Below are positions 1 through 9,330 of a stretch of 60,799 nucleotides of DNA, piece by piece (the stretch's first letter is position 1; each line of letters begins with the position of its first letter). The notes below the pieces were generated by a model. The model saw nothing but the letters and a program-made list of their open reading frames with translations, did not search any database and was not told the origin of the DNA. Both the position numbers and the translations under genes were made by a program. This DNA is from Gammaproteobacteria bacterium. GTDB lineage: Bacteria > Pseudomonadota > Gammaproteobacteria > Xanthomonadales > Wenzhouxiangellaceae. Where the stretch lies: contig JAAAPE010000059.1 of assembly GCA_009908385.1 (NCBI GenBank), positions 1-60,799 of the forward strand, written 5' to 3'.

Positions 1-146
1 CAGTGGTCAGTAGCCAGTGGTCAGTAGTCAGTAGTCAGTAGTCAGTAGTCAGGTCGGGGCGCCGTTGCCGGCGAACTGACCACGGACGCACGGACGCACA
101 GACGCACGGCCGCACGGCCGCACGGCCGCACGGACCACGGAACTGT
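1..146. repeat. Low-complexity short-word tandem repeats at the window edge
   Basis: The first ~52 bases repeat the heptamer GTCAGTA and variants several times. Bases ~80-146 repeat an octamer of the type CGCACGGA/CGCACGGC about seven times. No gene is seen before the ATG at 215. The left part continues outside the window, so its full structure, perhaps a palindrome like the other short-word repeats here, cannot be judged. Confidence 0.75.
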
Positions 147-214
147 GACCCGCATCACGGAACCGTCGCTGCGCTTTCGGCTAAAGTAAGTGTCATACAA
201 CCGGATTGCCGCTC

Positions 215-1903
215 ATGGACAGCAATACCGGGGGGACCATCAACGACGTCGTTCGGGGAAGCGACGATCGTATCTTTTCCAGCCGTTTCGAGGACGATTC
301 GACGGCGGGACCCGATTTCGCGCGTCGGGTGCTCGAGCGCCTGACCTACGGAGCGCGTCCCGAAGAAATCGAGCAGTTCCTGTCGCTCGGAAGCAACAAC
401 GAGGCGCGCCTCGACGCCTGGCTCGATCAACAGCTCGCCTGGTCGGCACTGGACGACTCCGAGCTCGAGCAACGAATCGACGATGCCGGCTACCAGACCC
501 TGGGCAAGTCCATCAGCCAGCTCTGGTCGGATCACGTCCTCGGGGGGCAGGACCGCTATCTGCCCGTGGCCGAAACCGAGGCGGCCCGGATCATGCGCGC
601 GGTCTATTCCCGCCGCCAGCTCTACGAACTGATGGTCGAGTTCTGGCACGATCATTTCAACGTCGCCGGCTGGGATTTTTCCATCGCGCCGGTGTTCGTC
701 CACTACGATCGCGAAGTCATCCGTCCTTCCGCCCTGGGCAACTTTCGGCAGATGCTCGAAAGCGTCGCCCGTTCCACGGCAATGCTGATCTACCTGGACA
801 ACAACGCCAATCGTGCCGGCGGCTACAACGAGAACTGGGCACGCGAGCTCATGGAGCTCCACACGCTCGGTTCGGACGTCTACTATCCGGGTGCGGCGCA
901 CGGTGAAATCGACATCGGCGAAGACGGTCTTGCCGTCGGCTACAGCGACGCCGATGTCTACGACGTGGCCCGGTGCTTTACCGGTTGGACCATCCGCAAC
1001 GGTCACTGGGACCTCCCGGACCTGCCCGAGTACGACACGGGCGAGTTCGTCTACTTCGCCAACTGGCACGAGGGCGGCAGCAAGTTCGTTCTCGGAACCT
1101 GGATCGGCCCGCTCGGCCAGCTCGAGGCCGAGCTGGCCATGGACTTCATGTGCATGCACCAGCAGACGGCGCGCCACCTGTGCGAGAAGATCTGCCGGCG
1201 ACTGATCGATGACGATCCCCCGGCTTCGCTCATAGAGTCCGCCGCCGGCGTGTGGCACGAGCACTGGCAGTCCGACGACCAGATCGAGCGTGTGCTGCGA
1301 CACATCCTGACGTCACCGGCCTTCTTGGAGGACGGCGGGCGCAAGATTCGCCGGCCCTTCGAAATGATGTGCGCCACCCTGCGCAAGACCGGGGCGGAGA
1401 TCGAACCGCAGCCGGACTCCGGCTGGAATCCCTACGGCGATCTGCTCAGCCGCCTTCGCCAGACGGGGCATGGCTGTTTCCGCTGGCCCGCTCCGGACGG
1501 CTACCCGGATCGGGCCGATCGCTGGACCTCCGCTTCGGCCATGGGGCAGAGTTGGCGCCTGCTCAGCCGCCTGCCCGAGCTGGAACATGGCGAGGGCAAC
1601 TTCCTGCTTCGGATCCACGACATCACCGTCGCGGGCCTGCTCGATCCCTCGCAGCGAAGCGCTGCCAATCTGGTCGACTTCTGGCTGCAGCGGCTGGTCG
1701 GCCACCCCGTCGACGCGGGTCGGCGCGGCGAGTTGATCGACTTCCTGCGGCAGAACGCGGCCGCCGACGCCGCGCTCGACATCAGCAGCGGCGCCCCCGA
1801 CGGCAACTGGAGCGGCAGTAACCTCAGCGCGCACTACACGCCGGCGAGGCTGCGCGCGACGGTCGCTTTGATCACCATGCTGCCGGAGTTCTACGAACGA
1901 TGA
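215..1903 (+). CDS. DUF1800 domain-containing protein
   Basis: A protein of about 562 residues of the DUF1800 family, recognised by the N-terminal stretch FARRVLERLTYGARPEEIEQF and the downstream WHDHFNV and NENWARELMELHTLG motifs. Biochemical function is unknown. The family is very often encoded next to a DUF1501 protein, as here: its stop overlaps the next start by 4 bp (ATGA), so the two are probably co-translated. A TTG nine bases upstream (206) is in frame, but the ATG at 215 is preferred; neither has a strong ribosome binding site. No signal peptide is visible, unlike the partner's Tat signal. Confidence 0.85.
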   Translation: MDSNTGGTINDVVRGSDDRIFSSRFEDDSTAGPDFARRVLERLTYGARPEEIEQFLSLGSNNEARLDAWLDQQLAWSALDDSELEQRIDDAGYQTLGKSISQLWSDHVLGGQDRYLPVAETEAARIMRAVYSRRQLYELMVEFWHDHFNVAGWDFSIAPVFVHYDREVIRPSALGNFRQMLESVARSTAMLIYLDNNANRAGGYNENWARELMELHTLGSDVYYPGAAHGEIDIGEDGLAVGYSDADVYDVARCFTGWTIRNGHWDLPDLPEYDTGEFVYFANWHEGGSKFVLGTWIGPLGQLEAELAMDFMCMHQQTARHLCEKICRRLIDDDPPASLIESAAGVWHEHWQSDDQIERVLRHILTSPAFLEDGGRKIRRPFEMMCATLRKTGAEIEPQPDSGWNPYGDLLSRLRQTGHGCFRWPAPDGYPDRADRWTSASAMGQSWRLLSRLPELEHGEGNFLLRIHDITVAGLLDPSQRSAANLVDFWLQRLVGHPVDAGRRGELIDFLRQNAAADAALDISSGAPDGNWSGSNLSAHYTPARLRATVALITMLPEFYER

Positions 1904-3246
1904 AACGGCGAGCTTTCCTGCAGGGGTGCTGTGCTGCGGCCATGGCTGGCGCCGTTCCGCTGACCACTTTCTGGCGGCCGGCCGCGGCTGCCGGCCGGAC
2001 CAGCAATGACGTCATCGTCTATGTCTTCCTGCGCGGCGGTATCGATGGTCTTCACCTGGTGGTTCCCTATGCCGGTGCCGAGCGCGGTCATTACGAGCTT
2101 TTGCGCGACAACCTGGCTATCCCGGAGTCGTCGCTGCGCCCGATCAGCGCCAACTGGGCCCTGCATCCGCGGGCGGGCGGGGCCGCCGGGGATCCGGTCG
2201 GCAGTGCACCGAAGTGGTTGCACCGCTTGTTCGAACAGGGAAAACTGGCGATCGTGCAGGGCTCGGGGATGCCCGAGCACCTCTCGCGCAGTCACTTCGA
2301 CGCGCAGGCCTGGATCGACCTGGGCACGCCGGGCGACAAGAGCACGCCTGACGGCTGGCTGACGCGTTATCTGGCTGCCGCCGAGGGTTTGCCGGCGGCG
2401 GATATCGCGCCGGTCATCGGTTTTTCCGATACGCGGCCCGTGTCGGTGATGGGATCGACCGCCGCGCTAACGGTCGCTTCGCCCGAGTCCTTCCGGATCG
2501 ACGGCTTCCACTGGGCCTGGAACAGCACGAATACGGAGCTGGCGGGCCATCAGGGCGCGCATCGGCGTATTCAGCCGATGTGGTCGCCGGGCGGCAGCGA
2601 ACCCTTGCTCGAGGCCGGGCGGGATACGGCCGAGGCGCTCGAGCAGTTGCGCGCCATGGATTTCGAGGGCTACCTGCCCGACGGTGGCGCCGATTATCCG
2701 TCGGGCACGCTGGGCGAGCAGTTCAGCGGCCTGGCGCAACTGATCAAGCAGGACATCGGGATCGTCGCCGCCACCGTCGACTACGGAGGCTGGGACACGC
2801 ATGCCGGCCAGGGCATGCCCCAGCCGGGCAACCCCGGGCACTACGATTACTTCGGCAACCGCGTCGAGGAGCTTTGCCGCGCGCTCGATGCCTTCTATAC
2901 CGACCTTTCGGCCTCGACGCAGGGCAACCTGATGAACCGCGTGAACGTCGTCGTGCTCAGCGAGTTCGGCCGGAAGGTGCGGCCCAACGACGCCAGCGGC
3001 ACCGACCACGGCCACGGCAACGTCATGCTGGCCCTGGGCGGGCGAGTGAACGGCGGGCTGCACGGGACGTTTCCCGGTCTCGACGGTTCGGCTTTGTTCG
3101 AGGGACAGGATATCGCCACCACCACCGATTATCGGCAGATCCTGGCCGAGGCCCTGGTGAAGCGGATGGGACTGGCGCCGGCCCAGCTCGAGGCCGTGCT
3201 TCCCGAGTTGGGCGGCTATTCTCCGCTGGACGTGTTCCAGGCCTGA
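1900..3246 (+). CDS. DUF1501 domain-containing protein, Tat-exported
   Basis: A 448-residue DUF1501 (sulfatase/alkaline-phosphatase-like fold) protein. The N-terminus MKRRAFLQGCCAAAMAG is a twin-arginine signal (R3-R4) followed by a hydrophobic stretch and Ala-rich cleavage region, so export in folded form is expected. Motifs include YVFLRGGIDGLHLVVPY near residue 40, GGWDTHAGQG around residue 300 and VVVLSEFGRKVRPN with GTDHGHGN, which are metal-site-like residues of the superfamily. It overlaps the DUF1800 gene by 4 bp and its 3' end overlaps the convergent peptidase gene by 31 bp. Substrate is unknown. Confidence 0.87.
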   Translation: MKRRAFLQGCCAAAMAGAVPLTTFWRPAAAAGRTSNDVIVYVFLRGGIDGLHLVVPYAGAERGHYELLRDNLAIPESSLRPISANWALHPRAGGAAGDPVGSAPKWLHRLFEQGKLAIVQGSGMPEHLSRSHFDAQAWIDLGTPGDKSTPDGWLTRYLAAAEGLPAADIAPVIGFSDTRPVSVMGSTAALTVASPESFRIDGFHWAWNSTNTELAGHQGAHRRIQPMWSPGGSEPLLEAGRDTAEALEQLRAMDFEGYLPDGGADYPSGTLGEQFSGLAQLIKQDIGIVAATVDYGGWDTHAGQGMPQPGNPGHYDYFGNRVEELCRALDAFYTDLSASTQGNLMNRVNVVVLSEFGRKVRPNDASGTDHGHGNVMLALGGRVNGGLHGTFPGLDGSALFEGQDIATTTDYRQILAEALVKRMGLAPAQLEAVLPELGGYSPLDVFQA

Positions 3247-5417
3247 CCGGTCGTCAGGCCGCGCGCCCGCAAGAGGTGGCGCACGTCCGGATCGCGGCCG
3301 CGAAAGGCTCGCCACGAGTCCATGGGGTCGCGCGAATTGCCGCGCGAGAGCACTGCTTCGCGCAAGCGCGCGGCCAGTTCGCGATTGGTGAGGCCGTCTT
3401 GTTCGAATGCCGCGAAGGCGTCGGCGGCCAGCAGTTGAGCCCACAGCGTCCGAAAGTCGCCGCCGCGCCGCTGGCTGGCGAACAGGCTGGCCAGCCCTCC
3501 GCCGTGATGGCGGGGCGAGATGAATCCCGGAAGCCCGAGTTTTTCGCGTACCCGGCTTTCGGCGCTGGCCAGGTCGGGGACTTCGCCGGCGGGCGCACCG
3601 TGCAGCGCCAGGTCGAGCTCGATTGCGGCCAGCAACTCGAGGGTTTCCAGGCCGGCGGTGGGTTCGGTCCGGTTTCTCACGGCATCGACGAGCCGATCGT
3701 CGATCCGAGCGCCGGACTGGCGATCGCGGGCGTAGCTGCGCAGCACCTCGGGCTGCAGGGCCCACATCTCGAGCATATGCGCCGGGAATTCCACGAAGTC
3801 CGGCGGCACGTTCGTGCCCGCCAGCGCGGCGTATTCGACATCGGACATCAGGCTGTGCAGGGCGTGCCCGAATTCGTGGAACAGGGTGAGCAGCTCGTCG
3901 CTGGACAACAGGGCCGGCATGTTGGCGGCCGGCGGTGTCGCGTTGCTCACGACAGCCGTTACCGGCGGCACGCGGTCGCCATCGGTCCTGTGCTGCACGC
4001 GATAGTGCGAGGTCCAACCGCCGCCGCGCTTGCCGTTTCGATGAACTGGATCGAAGTAGACGATTCCCAGGGTCGATCCGGATTCGTCTCGCACCTCGAA
4101 GGCCGAGACGTCCATGTGCCAGGTGGGCAGTTCGCTGCGGCGGTGGAAGGTCAGCCCCCAGAGCCGGTTGGCCAGGGTGAAGAGTCCGTCGCGTACCTGG
4201 GTCAGTTCGAATGCCTCGCGCAGGTCCGGTTCACCGACCCCGAATGTCGCTTCGATCAGGCGTTCCCGGTAGTACCACCAGTCCCAGGCACGGATGGAGC
4301 CTTCCAGGCCGTCCCCGGCGGCGATCTCGGCCAGTTGTTCGCGCTCGCGGTTCGCTTTGTCCCGGGCGGCCTGACCGACGCGGTCGAGTAGATGCTCCAG
4401 CGCTTGCCGGTCCGGCAGCGTGGCGTCATCGAGCAGGAAATCGAGGTGAGTTTCGAAGCCCAGCAGCTGCGCGCGTTCGGCCCGCAGCTGTGCGAGTCGC
4501 TCGATGATTTCTCCCAGGTCCTCGTCGCTCCGCGTGACGTCCCGGTATCGCGTCATCCAGGCCTCGTAAAGGCGTTGCCTCTCGCTGCGGCCCTCGAAGT
4601 GGCGCATGAAGGGATAGAAGCTGTGAGCGTGCAGCGTGAAGGCCCATCCCTCGATGTGGCCGCGATCGCGGGCGGATTGTCGCGCCAGCAGCACGAGCGA
4701 CTCGGGTAGTCGCTCCAGCCGCGATTCGTCCTCGATGAGCAGCTCGTGCCGATGCGTGGCCGATCGGCGGAGCTCGGCGTATCGACGATCCAGTTCGGCG
4801 AGGCGGCGATCCAGTTCGGCGAGCTGCGCTTGTTCAGACGGGTCCAGATGGGCACCGGCGCGTCGAAAGCGTCTCCAGGTTTCGCGCACCAGGCGCCGCT
4901 GTTCCGGGTCGAGCGCTCGCGCGCGTTCCTCTTCGTGCACCCGGGTGATGCGCTCGAACAGGTCGCGATCGTGGAAGATGCGGTTTGCGTGCTCCTCAAG
5001 CAGGCGGGCGATGGCTTCCTCTTCTGCAGCGGCGGCTGCCGCGTGGTTGACCGCCCGCAGACCGTAGAAGATGCGGGCGATGCGCGCGACAGGACGGTCG
5101 GCTTTGACCAGCGCAAGCACTGTGTTGTCGAAATCCGGATCGTCATCGGTGTCGGTGATCGCCGCGAAGCGGTCGCCTGCCCGTTCCACTGCGCTCTCGA
5201 GCGCGGGGCGGAAGTGCTCCGCGTGGAGTTCGTGAAACGGCGGAACGCCGAACGGCGTGTCGAATGCCGATTTGATCGGATTATCGAGCGGCACCGTGCG
5301 GTCGACGGTCTCGCGCACCGGGCCGGGGCCCTGGCTTTCGTCGGCCTCGCAGGCGACCAGGGCCAGGACGATGGCGGGAAGGATCAGCCCGATCCGGATG
5401 GACACTGGAAATGACAT
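3216..5417 (-). CDS. M3 family zinc metallopeptidase, predicted lipoprotein
   Basis: 733 residues, the full length of oligopeptidase A/dipeptidyl carboxypeptidase-type M3 peptidases. The zinc site HEFGHALHSL lies near residue 510, with the second helix containing EFPAHMLEMW downstream. The N-terminus has a lipobox (LALVAC, Cys23), so it should be a membrane-anchored lipoprotein that degrades oligopeptides in the periplasm, unlike cytoplasmic PrlC. It is divergent from the NmrA-like gene and convergent with DUF1501. Exact specificity (Dcp-like or PrlC-like) is not resolved. Confidence 0.88.
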   Translation of the reverse strand: MSFPVSIRIGLILPAIVLALVACEADESQGPGPVRETVDRTVPLDNPIKSAFDTPFGVPPFHELHAEHFRPALESAVERAGDRFAAITDTDDDPDFDNTVLALVKADRPVARIARIFYGLRAVNHAAAAAAEEEAIARLLEEHANRIFHDRDLFERITRVHEEERARALDPEQRRLVRETWRRFRRAGAHLDPSEQAQLAELDRRLAELDRRYAELRRSATHRHELLIEDESRLERLPESLVLLARQSARDRGHIEGWAFTLHAHSFYPFMRHFEGRSERQRLYEAWMTRYRDVTRSDEDLGEIIERLAQLRAERAQLLGFETHLDFLLDDATLPDRQALEHLLDRVGQAARDKANREREQLAEIAAGDGLEGSIRAWDWWYYRERLIEATFGVGEPDLREAFELTQVRDGLFTLANRLWGLTFHRRSELPTWHMDVSAFEVRDESGSTLGIVYFDPVHRNGKRGGGWTSHYRVQHRTDGDRVPPVTAVVSNATPPAANMPALLSSDELLTLFHEFGHALHSLMSDVEYAALAGTNVPPDFVEFPAHMLEMWALQPEVLRSYARDRQSGARIDDRLVDAVRNRTEPTAGLETLELLAAIELDLALHGAPAGEVPDLASAESRVREKLGLPGFISPRHHGGGLASLFASQRRGGDFRTLWAQLLAADAFAAFEQDGLTNRELAARLREAVLSRGNSRDPMDSWRAFRGRDPDVRHLLRARGLTTGQAWNTSSGE

Positions 5418-5507
5418 ATGGACGTTTCTGCAATTCGAACCGGGATTCTATCAGCGCGAGCGCAGGGCTTGGTATGCTGCGGGTAGACAGCAAAGGAGTG
5501 CCAGCGA

Positions 5508-6413
5508 ATGAGTTCGACGAGCATCTTGGTATTCGGTGCGACCGGCACCCAGGGGCATCCGGTGGTCGAAGCGGCGCTCGAGGCGGGTTTGCGGGTGCGT
5601 GCGGCCACGCGCGATCTCCACGAGGCCGAGGAGAAGTTGCCGGGTCGTGTCGAGTGCTTCCGTGCCGACCTGCTCGACGCCGAGGATGTGCGGGCGGCGG
5701 CCGAGGGCGTCGACGGCATCTTCTTCCACCTGCCGGTCATGCCCGATCAGCCCGAAGCGGAGAGCGCGGTCGACCACGTGCTGGCGGCCGCCAGCTCGGA
5801 GGGGGTCGGCCGTGTGATTTTTACCACCGCCGGCTACTGCGGCGACGACATGCCACCCGGTAAATTCGTCGACGGCCTGCGGCGCATTTCGGACCGGATC
5901 CTAGCCTCGGACGTGCCCGCCGTGGTGCTGAGGCCGACCCTGTACCTGGCCAACCTGGTCTGGCCGCATATCATTCGCGAGATTCGCGAATACGGGCGAC
6001 TGACGTACCCGCCGCTCGACGCCGGCCAGCGGCTCAACTGGACGTCGACCGAGGACCAGGGCCGCATCGCCGTGGCCTGCCTGGACGCCGAAGTGGCCGG
6101 AGAGGTGATCGACGTGGCCAGCCCGGAACCCGTCAACGGCCCCGAGCTGTGTCGCCTGCTGGCCGGAGTCTACGGCCGAGAGGTGCATTTCGCGCCGCAG
6201 AGCATCGACGGCTTTGCCGACGCCATGAGTCACATTACCGGCAGTGCTCACAGCGGCATGCTGCTGGCCGGACTCTATGAGGGCATCGCAAGCCTCGAGA
6301 ACGGGCCGCTGATCGATACCGAGGCGCTGGAAACGCGCCTGGGCGTCCGGCTGACGCCGGTCAGTCGCTGGGTGCGCGATCGCCTGGGTTATCTGCTCTC
6401 GCTCTACGGCTGA
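5508..6413 (+). CDS. NmrA-family NAD(P)-binding protein
   Basis: 301 residues with an N-terminal Rossmann fold: the dinucleotide motif GATGTQGHPVVEAAL follows the first beta strand (ILVFGATG). The overall layout matches NmrA/HSCARG-like atypical short-chain dehydrogenases, which act as redox sensors or quinone/isoflavone-type reductases. The start has an AAAGGAG site about 10 bases upstream. Its 3' end overlaps that of convergent mlaA by 10 bp. No substrate can be read from the context. Confidence 0.8.
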   Translation: MSSTSILVFGATGTQGHPVVEAALEAGLRVRAATRDLHEAEEKLPGRVECFRADLLDAEDVRAAAEGVDGIFFHLPVMPDQPEAESAVDHVLAAASSEGVGRVIFTTAGYCGDDMPPGKFVDGLRRISDRILASDVPAVVLRPTLYLANLVWPHIIREIREYGRLTYPPLDAGQRLNWTSTEDQGRIAVACLDAEVAGEVIDVASPEPVNGPELCRLLAGVYGREVHFAPQSIDGFADAMSHITGSAHSGMLLAGLYEGIASLENGPLIDTEALETRLGVRLTPVSRWVRDRLGYLLSLYG

Positions 6414-7165
6414 TTGTCCGGCTCGCCGGCGTCTTCGGGCGATTGCCAGCCGTCATCCAGGAAAGCCTCGTAGTCGGGCAGGGCGGACTCGCCGTTGGCA
6501 ATGGCGTGGCCGCGCCGCTGCAGCCATCCGTCACGCATGAAGGTATACGGGTCGAACGCCGACCGGATGTCCTCGTCGAGCGGTAGCAGGCTGTGGCGCA
6601 GCTGGATGACGTTGAGACCGATCAATCCGTAGGTGGTCTCTTCCAGCGTCCATCGCCACACGAAATCGGCATAGCCATCGGGTACTCGCCCGAGTCCGTC
6701 CCGGACCGTCGAGGGGCCGAGCAGGGGAATGATGAAGAACCGGCTGTCCTCCCAGCCCCAGACCGCCATGGTCTGCCCGAAGTCTTCCTCGTAGTCCTCG
6801 ATGCCCCCGTGTGAGGCGATGTCGAACAGCCCGCCGACGCCGATGGTCGAGTTGAACAGGAAGCGGACGAGCTCGCGCCCGGCATCGCCCGGCCGGCCCT
6901 GTAGCACGAGATTGACCTGGTCGACAGGTGAGCGGATGTTGTTGAAGAAGTTGCGCACCCCGTGCCGGACCGGTTTCGGCGCCACCTTGCCGTAGCCCAC
7001 CGCGAGTGGTCGGATCAGGGCGCGGTCGACGGCCGTGTTGACTTGGAACATGTTGCGGTTGTACGGCTCCCAGGGATCGCGCGCGTGGCGCTCCTCGGGC
7101 GGCGGTGCGGTCGTGGCGCAGCCGCTCAGCGCGACAGCCGCCAGCAGGATGATGAGACGCTTCAT
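6404..7165 (-). CDS. mlaA: MlaA (VacJ) outer-membrane lipoprotein of phospholipid transport
   Basis: 253 residues with lipobox ALSGC (Cys16), then the DPWEPYNRNMFQ motif typical of MlaA/VacJ. It sits in the outer membrane and removes mislocalised phospholipid from the outer leaflet, passing it to MlaC. The ATG at 7165 follows a GGAGGA site and overlaps the mlaB stop by 4 bp; the open frame extends further upstream, but without lipoprotein signal. It is the last gene of mlaFEDCBA. E. coli keeps mlaA apart from the operon; here it is joined. Confidence 0.93.
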   Translation of the reverse strand: MKRLIILLAAVALSGCATTAPPPEERHARDPWEPYNRNMFQVNTAVDRALIRPLAVGYGKVAPKPVRHGVRNFFNNIRSPVDQVNLVLQGRPGDAGRELVRFLFNSTIGVGGLFDIASHGGIEDYEEDFGQTMAVWGWEDSRFFIIPLLGPSTVRDGLGRVPDGYADFVWRWTLEETTYGLIGLNVIQLRHSLLPLDEDIRSAFDPYTFMRDGWLQRRGHAIANGESALPDYEAFLDDGWQSPEDAGEPDNQP

Positions 7166-7488
7166 GAATCGTCCTCCGCGGTATTCTCGTTGGCTCGATG
7201 TCCGGACGACCAGCCGAGCAGGGGCGCCACGCCGGTGAGGCGGGCGATGACCCGGAGGCCTTCCGGCGGTTTCTCGAAACGAACGACGCCGCCGGCCCGG
7301 CGCGCTCGTGACTGCCATTCCAGCAGGAGTGCGAGCGCGCTCGAGTCGCCGCTTTCGACCGCCTCGAGATCGACGGCGCGGGGCGGATCGTCGCCGTCGA
7401 AGCGCTCGCGATAACGGCGTTCCAGGTCGGCGACCTCCCTCGCGGTCAGGACGCCTTCGAGCCGGATGTCGGCGCTGCCGTCACTCAT
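7162..7488 (-). CDS. mlaB: MlaB, STAS-domain subunit of the Mla ABC transporter
   Basis: 108 residues forming one STAS domain, with the SGDSSALALLLEWQ stretch where STAS proteins carry their D-S/T-xG-like switch. MlaB binds the MlaF ATPase on the cytoplasmic face and supports complex assembly. It overlaps mlaC by 8 bp and mlaA by 4 bp, so it is translationally coupled. The sequence is short and divergent, and the name rests largely on position. Confidence 0.85.
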   Translation of the reverse strand: MSDGSADIRLEGVLTAREVADLERRYRERFDGDDPPRAVDLEAVESGDSSALALLLEWQSRARRAGGVVRFEKPPEGLRVIARLTGVAPLLGWSSGHRANENTAEDDS

Positions 7489-8086
7489 CGACGCTGACTT
7501 CGTACTGACCGCTTTCGAGGCGATCGAGAACGTCCTCGAAGCTCGACTGCCGAATTTCCTGGTCGATCTGGGAACGGAACGTGGCGACGTAGGAGATGCC
7601 TTCGACGATGACGTCGAACACCTGCCAGGCCGATTCGTTTTTCCGCATGACGTAATCCACGGGTGCCCTTTCTCCGTTGTCGAGCCTCACTCTGGTGCGC
7701 ACGACCGTCTGGCGTTCGGTGTTGTCACCGGCCAGCGGAAGGATATCGACCCGGTCGCCGAGATCGTAGTCGAGTAGCGCGGTGGCATAGCGGTTGAGCA
7801 GCTGGTTGGACAGCGCCTCGGCAAAGGCCTCGATCTGCTCACGGCTCTTGCCGCGACCATGCCGGCCGAGCACGAGGCGCGCCGAGTAGACTCGATCGAT
7901 GGTCGGCATCAGGATGGCCTTGACGTCACGCCTGAGCGCCTTCGTGTCTTCCCGGTAGCTGGCGCGATTCTCGTCGATCGTGCGCGCCAGTTCGTCGGTG
8001 GTCGACTGCATGACTGAAACGGGGTCGCTGGCCGCGATCGCCGACGCGGCGGACAGCAGGAGTATGACGAGCGTCAGGATGCGCAT
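7481..8086 (-). CDS. mlaC: MlaC, periplasmic phospholipid-binding protein
   Basis: 201 residues with an N-terminal signal peptide (MRILTLVILLLSAASAIAA) and the MlaC/Ttg2D fold, including the SRE..AFAEALSNQLLNRYA segment. It ferries phospholipid across the periplasm between MlaA and MlaFEDB. Its start shares a base with the mlaD stop (TAATG), which indicates coupling. Confidence 0.92.
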   Translation of the reverse strand: MRILTLVILLLSAASAIAASDPVSVMQSTTDELARTIDENRASYREDTKALRRDVKAILMPTIDRVYSARLVLGRHGRGKSREQIEAFAEALSNQLLNRYATALLDYDLGDRVDILPLAGDNTERQTVVRTRVRLDNGERAPVDYVMRKNESAWQVFDVIVEGISYVATFRSQIDQEIRQSSFEDVLDRLESGQYEVSVDE

Positions 8087-8553
8087 TATTCCTCTCCTTC
8101 CGAATCACTGTTGAACATGTAGCGGCTGATCAGCTGTTCGAGCACCATGGCCGAACTCGTGATCAGGATGCGATCCCCGTCCTGCAGGGCCTCGGGCGAT
8201 CCGCCCGGCTCCAGGCCGACGTACTGGTCACCCAGTATGCCGCTGGTCAGAATCGATGCGGAGGTGTCATCGGGCAGGTTGTCGTAGTCCTGGCTGATCC
8301 GCATGCTGATTCGGGCCTCGAAGGTTTCCGGATCGAGCTCGATCGATTCGACCATGCCGACGGTCACGCCGCCCATGCTGACGCTGGCACGGGGCTTGAG
8401 GCCGCCGACGTTGGAAAAGCGCGCGGTCAGCTCGTAGCTCTCGCCCGAGGCGACCCCACGGTCGGTGGCATGGACGGCCAGGAAAACGAGCGCCGCGATG
8501 GCCAGCAGCAGAAAGACGCCTGCGGTCAGTTCGATTTGGTGTGAGGATCTCAT
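8086..8553 (-). CDS. mlaD: MlaD, MCE-domain membrane-anchored subunit
   Basis: 155 residues: an N-terminal transmembrane anchor (ELTAGVFLLLAIAALVFL, about 9-26) followed by one MCE domain with FSNVGGLKPRASVSMGGV and GILGDQYVGLEPG. MlaD forms the hexameric periplasmic ring on the inner-membrane complex. It ends 1 bp into mlaC and lies 9 bp from mlaE. Confidence 0.93.
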   Translation of the reverse strand: MRSSHQIELTAGVFLLLAIAALVFLAVHATDRGVASGESYELTARFSNVGGLKPRASVSMGGVTVGMVESIELDPETFEARISMRISQDYDNLPDDTSASILTSGILGDQYVGLEPGGSPEALQDGDRILITSSAMVLEQLISRYMFNSDSEGEE

Positions 8554-8562
8554 GTTGAATCC

Positions 8563-9330
8563 CTAGAGCATGAATGCCGAAAGAATGAAGTCGAGCACGA
8601 GTACCGCGATGGCCGTGGCGATGACGGTCTGGGTGGTGGCCAGCGCCACGCCCTCGCTGGTCGGACGCGCCGACCAGCCGAACCAGACGGCCAGCCAGGC
8701 GGCGACGAAGCCGAAGCAGACCGACTTGAGCATGCCGCCCCCGAAATCGCGGAAGAGTTCGACGGAAGACTGCATGTTCGCCCAGAAACTGATCGGGTCG
8801 CTGCCCATCAGGTAGACGGCGAAGAAGATGCCGCCGACGATGGCAGTGATGTTGAACACCAGCACGAGCGCGGGTAGTGCGATGAGCCCCGCCAGCAGTC
8901 GAGGCTGAACGATTCGCTCCATCGGATCGATGGCCATCAGGTCGAGTGCGTCGAGCTGCTCGGTGGCGCGCATCAGGCCGATCTCGGCCGTGATCGAAGT
9001 GCCGGCCCGGCCGGCGAAGAGCAGGGCGGCCAGGACGGGCCCGAGTTCGCGGAAGAGCGACAGGGCCAGTACCGTCGAAACGGCATCGGCTGCGCCGAAC
9101 CGGGTCAGCGTGTCGTAGGTCTGCAGGGTCAGCACGAGGCCGACGAAGAAGCCCGAGATGACGATGATCACCAGGGACCGCACGCCGGCGAAGTAGACCT
9201 GGCGGAGGATCTCCGCGAACTGTCGCCGCCCGAAGCGCATGCGGGAAAAAGCGGTGAGCAGGAACAGCCCGGCCCGGCCCATCTCCCGGACCGGGGCGGT
9301 CAGCGCGGTGCGTGAGGCGGTGCCGTTCAC
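8563..9330 (-). CDS. mlaE: MlaE, ABC transporter permease
   Basis: 255 residues, the normal length of MlaE permeases, with several membrane helices and the conserved FAGRAGTSITAEIGLMRATEQLDAL coupling region near the middle. It forms the inner-membrane channel of the Mla complex and works with the MlaF ATPase. Its start overlaps the mlaF stop by 4 bp. Confidence 0.94.
   Translation of the reverse strand: MNGTASRTALTAPVREMGRAGLFLLTAFSRMRFGRRQFAEILRQVYFAGVRSLVIIVISGFFVGLVLTLQTYDTLTRFGAADAVSTVLALSLFRELGPVLAALLFAGRAGTSITAEIGLMRATEQLDALDLMAIDPMERIVQPRLLAGLIALPALVLVFNITAIVGGIFFAVYLMGSDPISFWANMQSSVELFRDFGGGMLKSVCFGFVAAWLAVWFGWSARPTSEGVALATTQTVIATAIAVLVLDFILSAFML

Noticed and set aside
155..1303. 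382-residue antisense frame opposite the DUF1800 gene
   Set aside because: It mirrors a well-supported gene on the plus strand. Long antisense frames are expected in GC-rich DNA.
2467..4391. Long frames on both strands across the DUF1501-M3 region (2467-4017 minus, 2580-4391 plus)
   Set aside because: They run over recognisable genes in other frames and show only Arg/Ala/Gly-rich composition.
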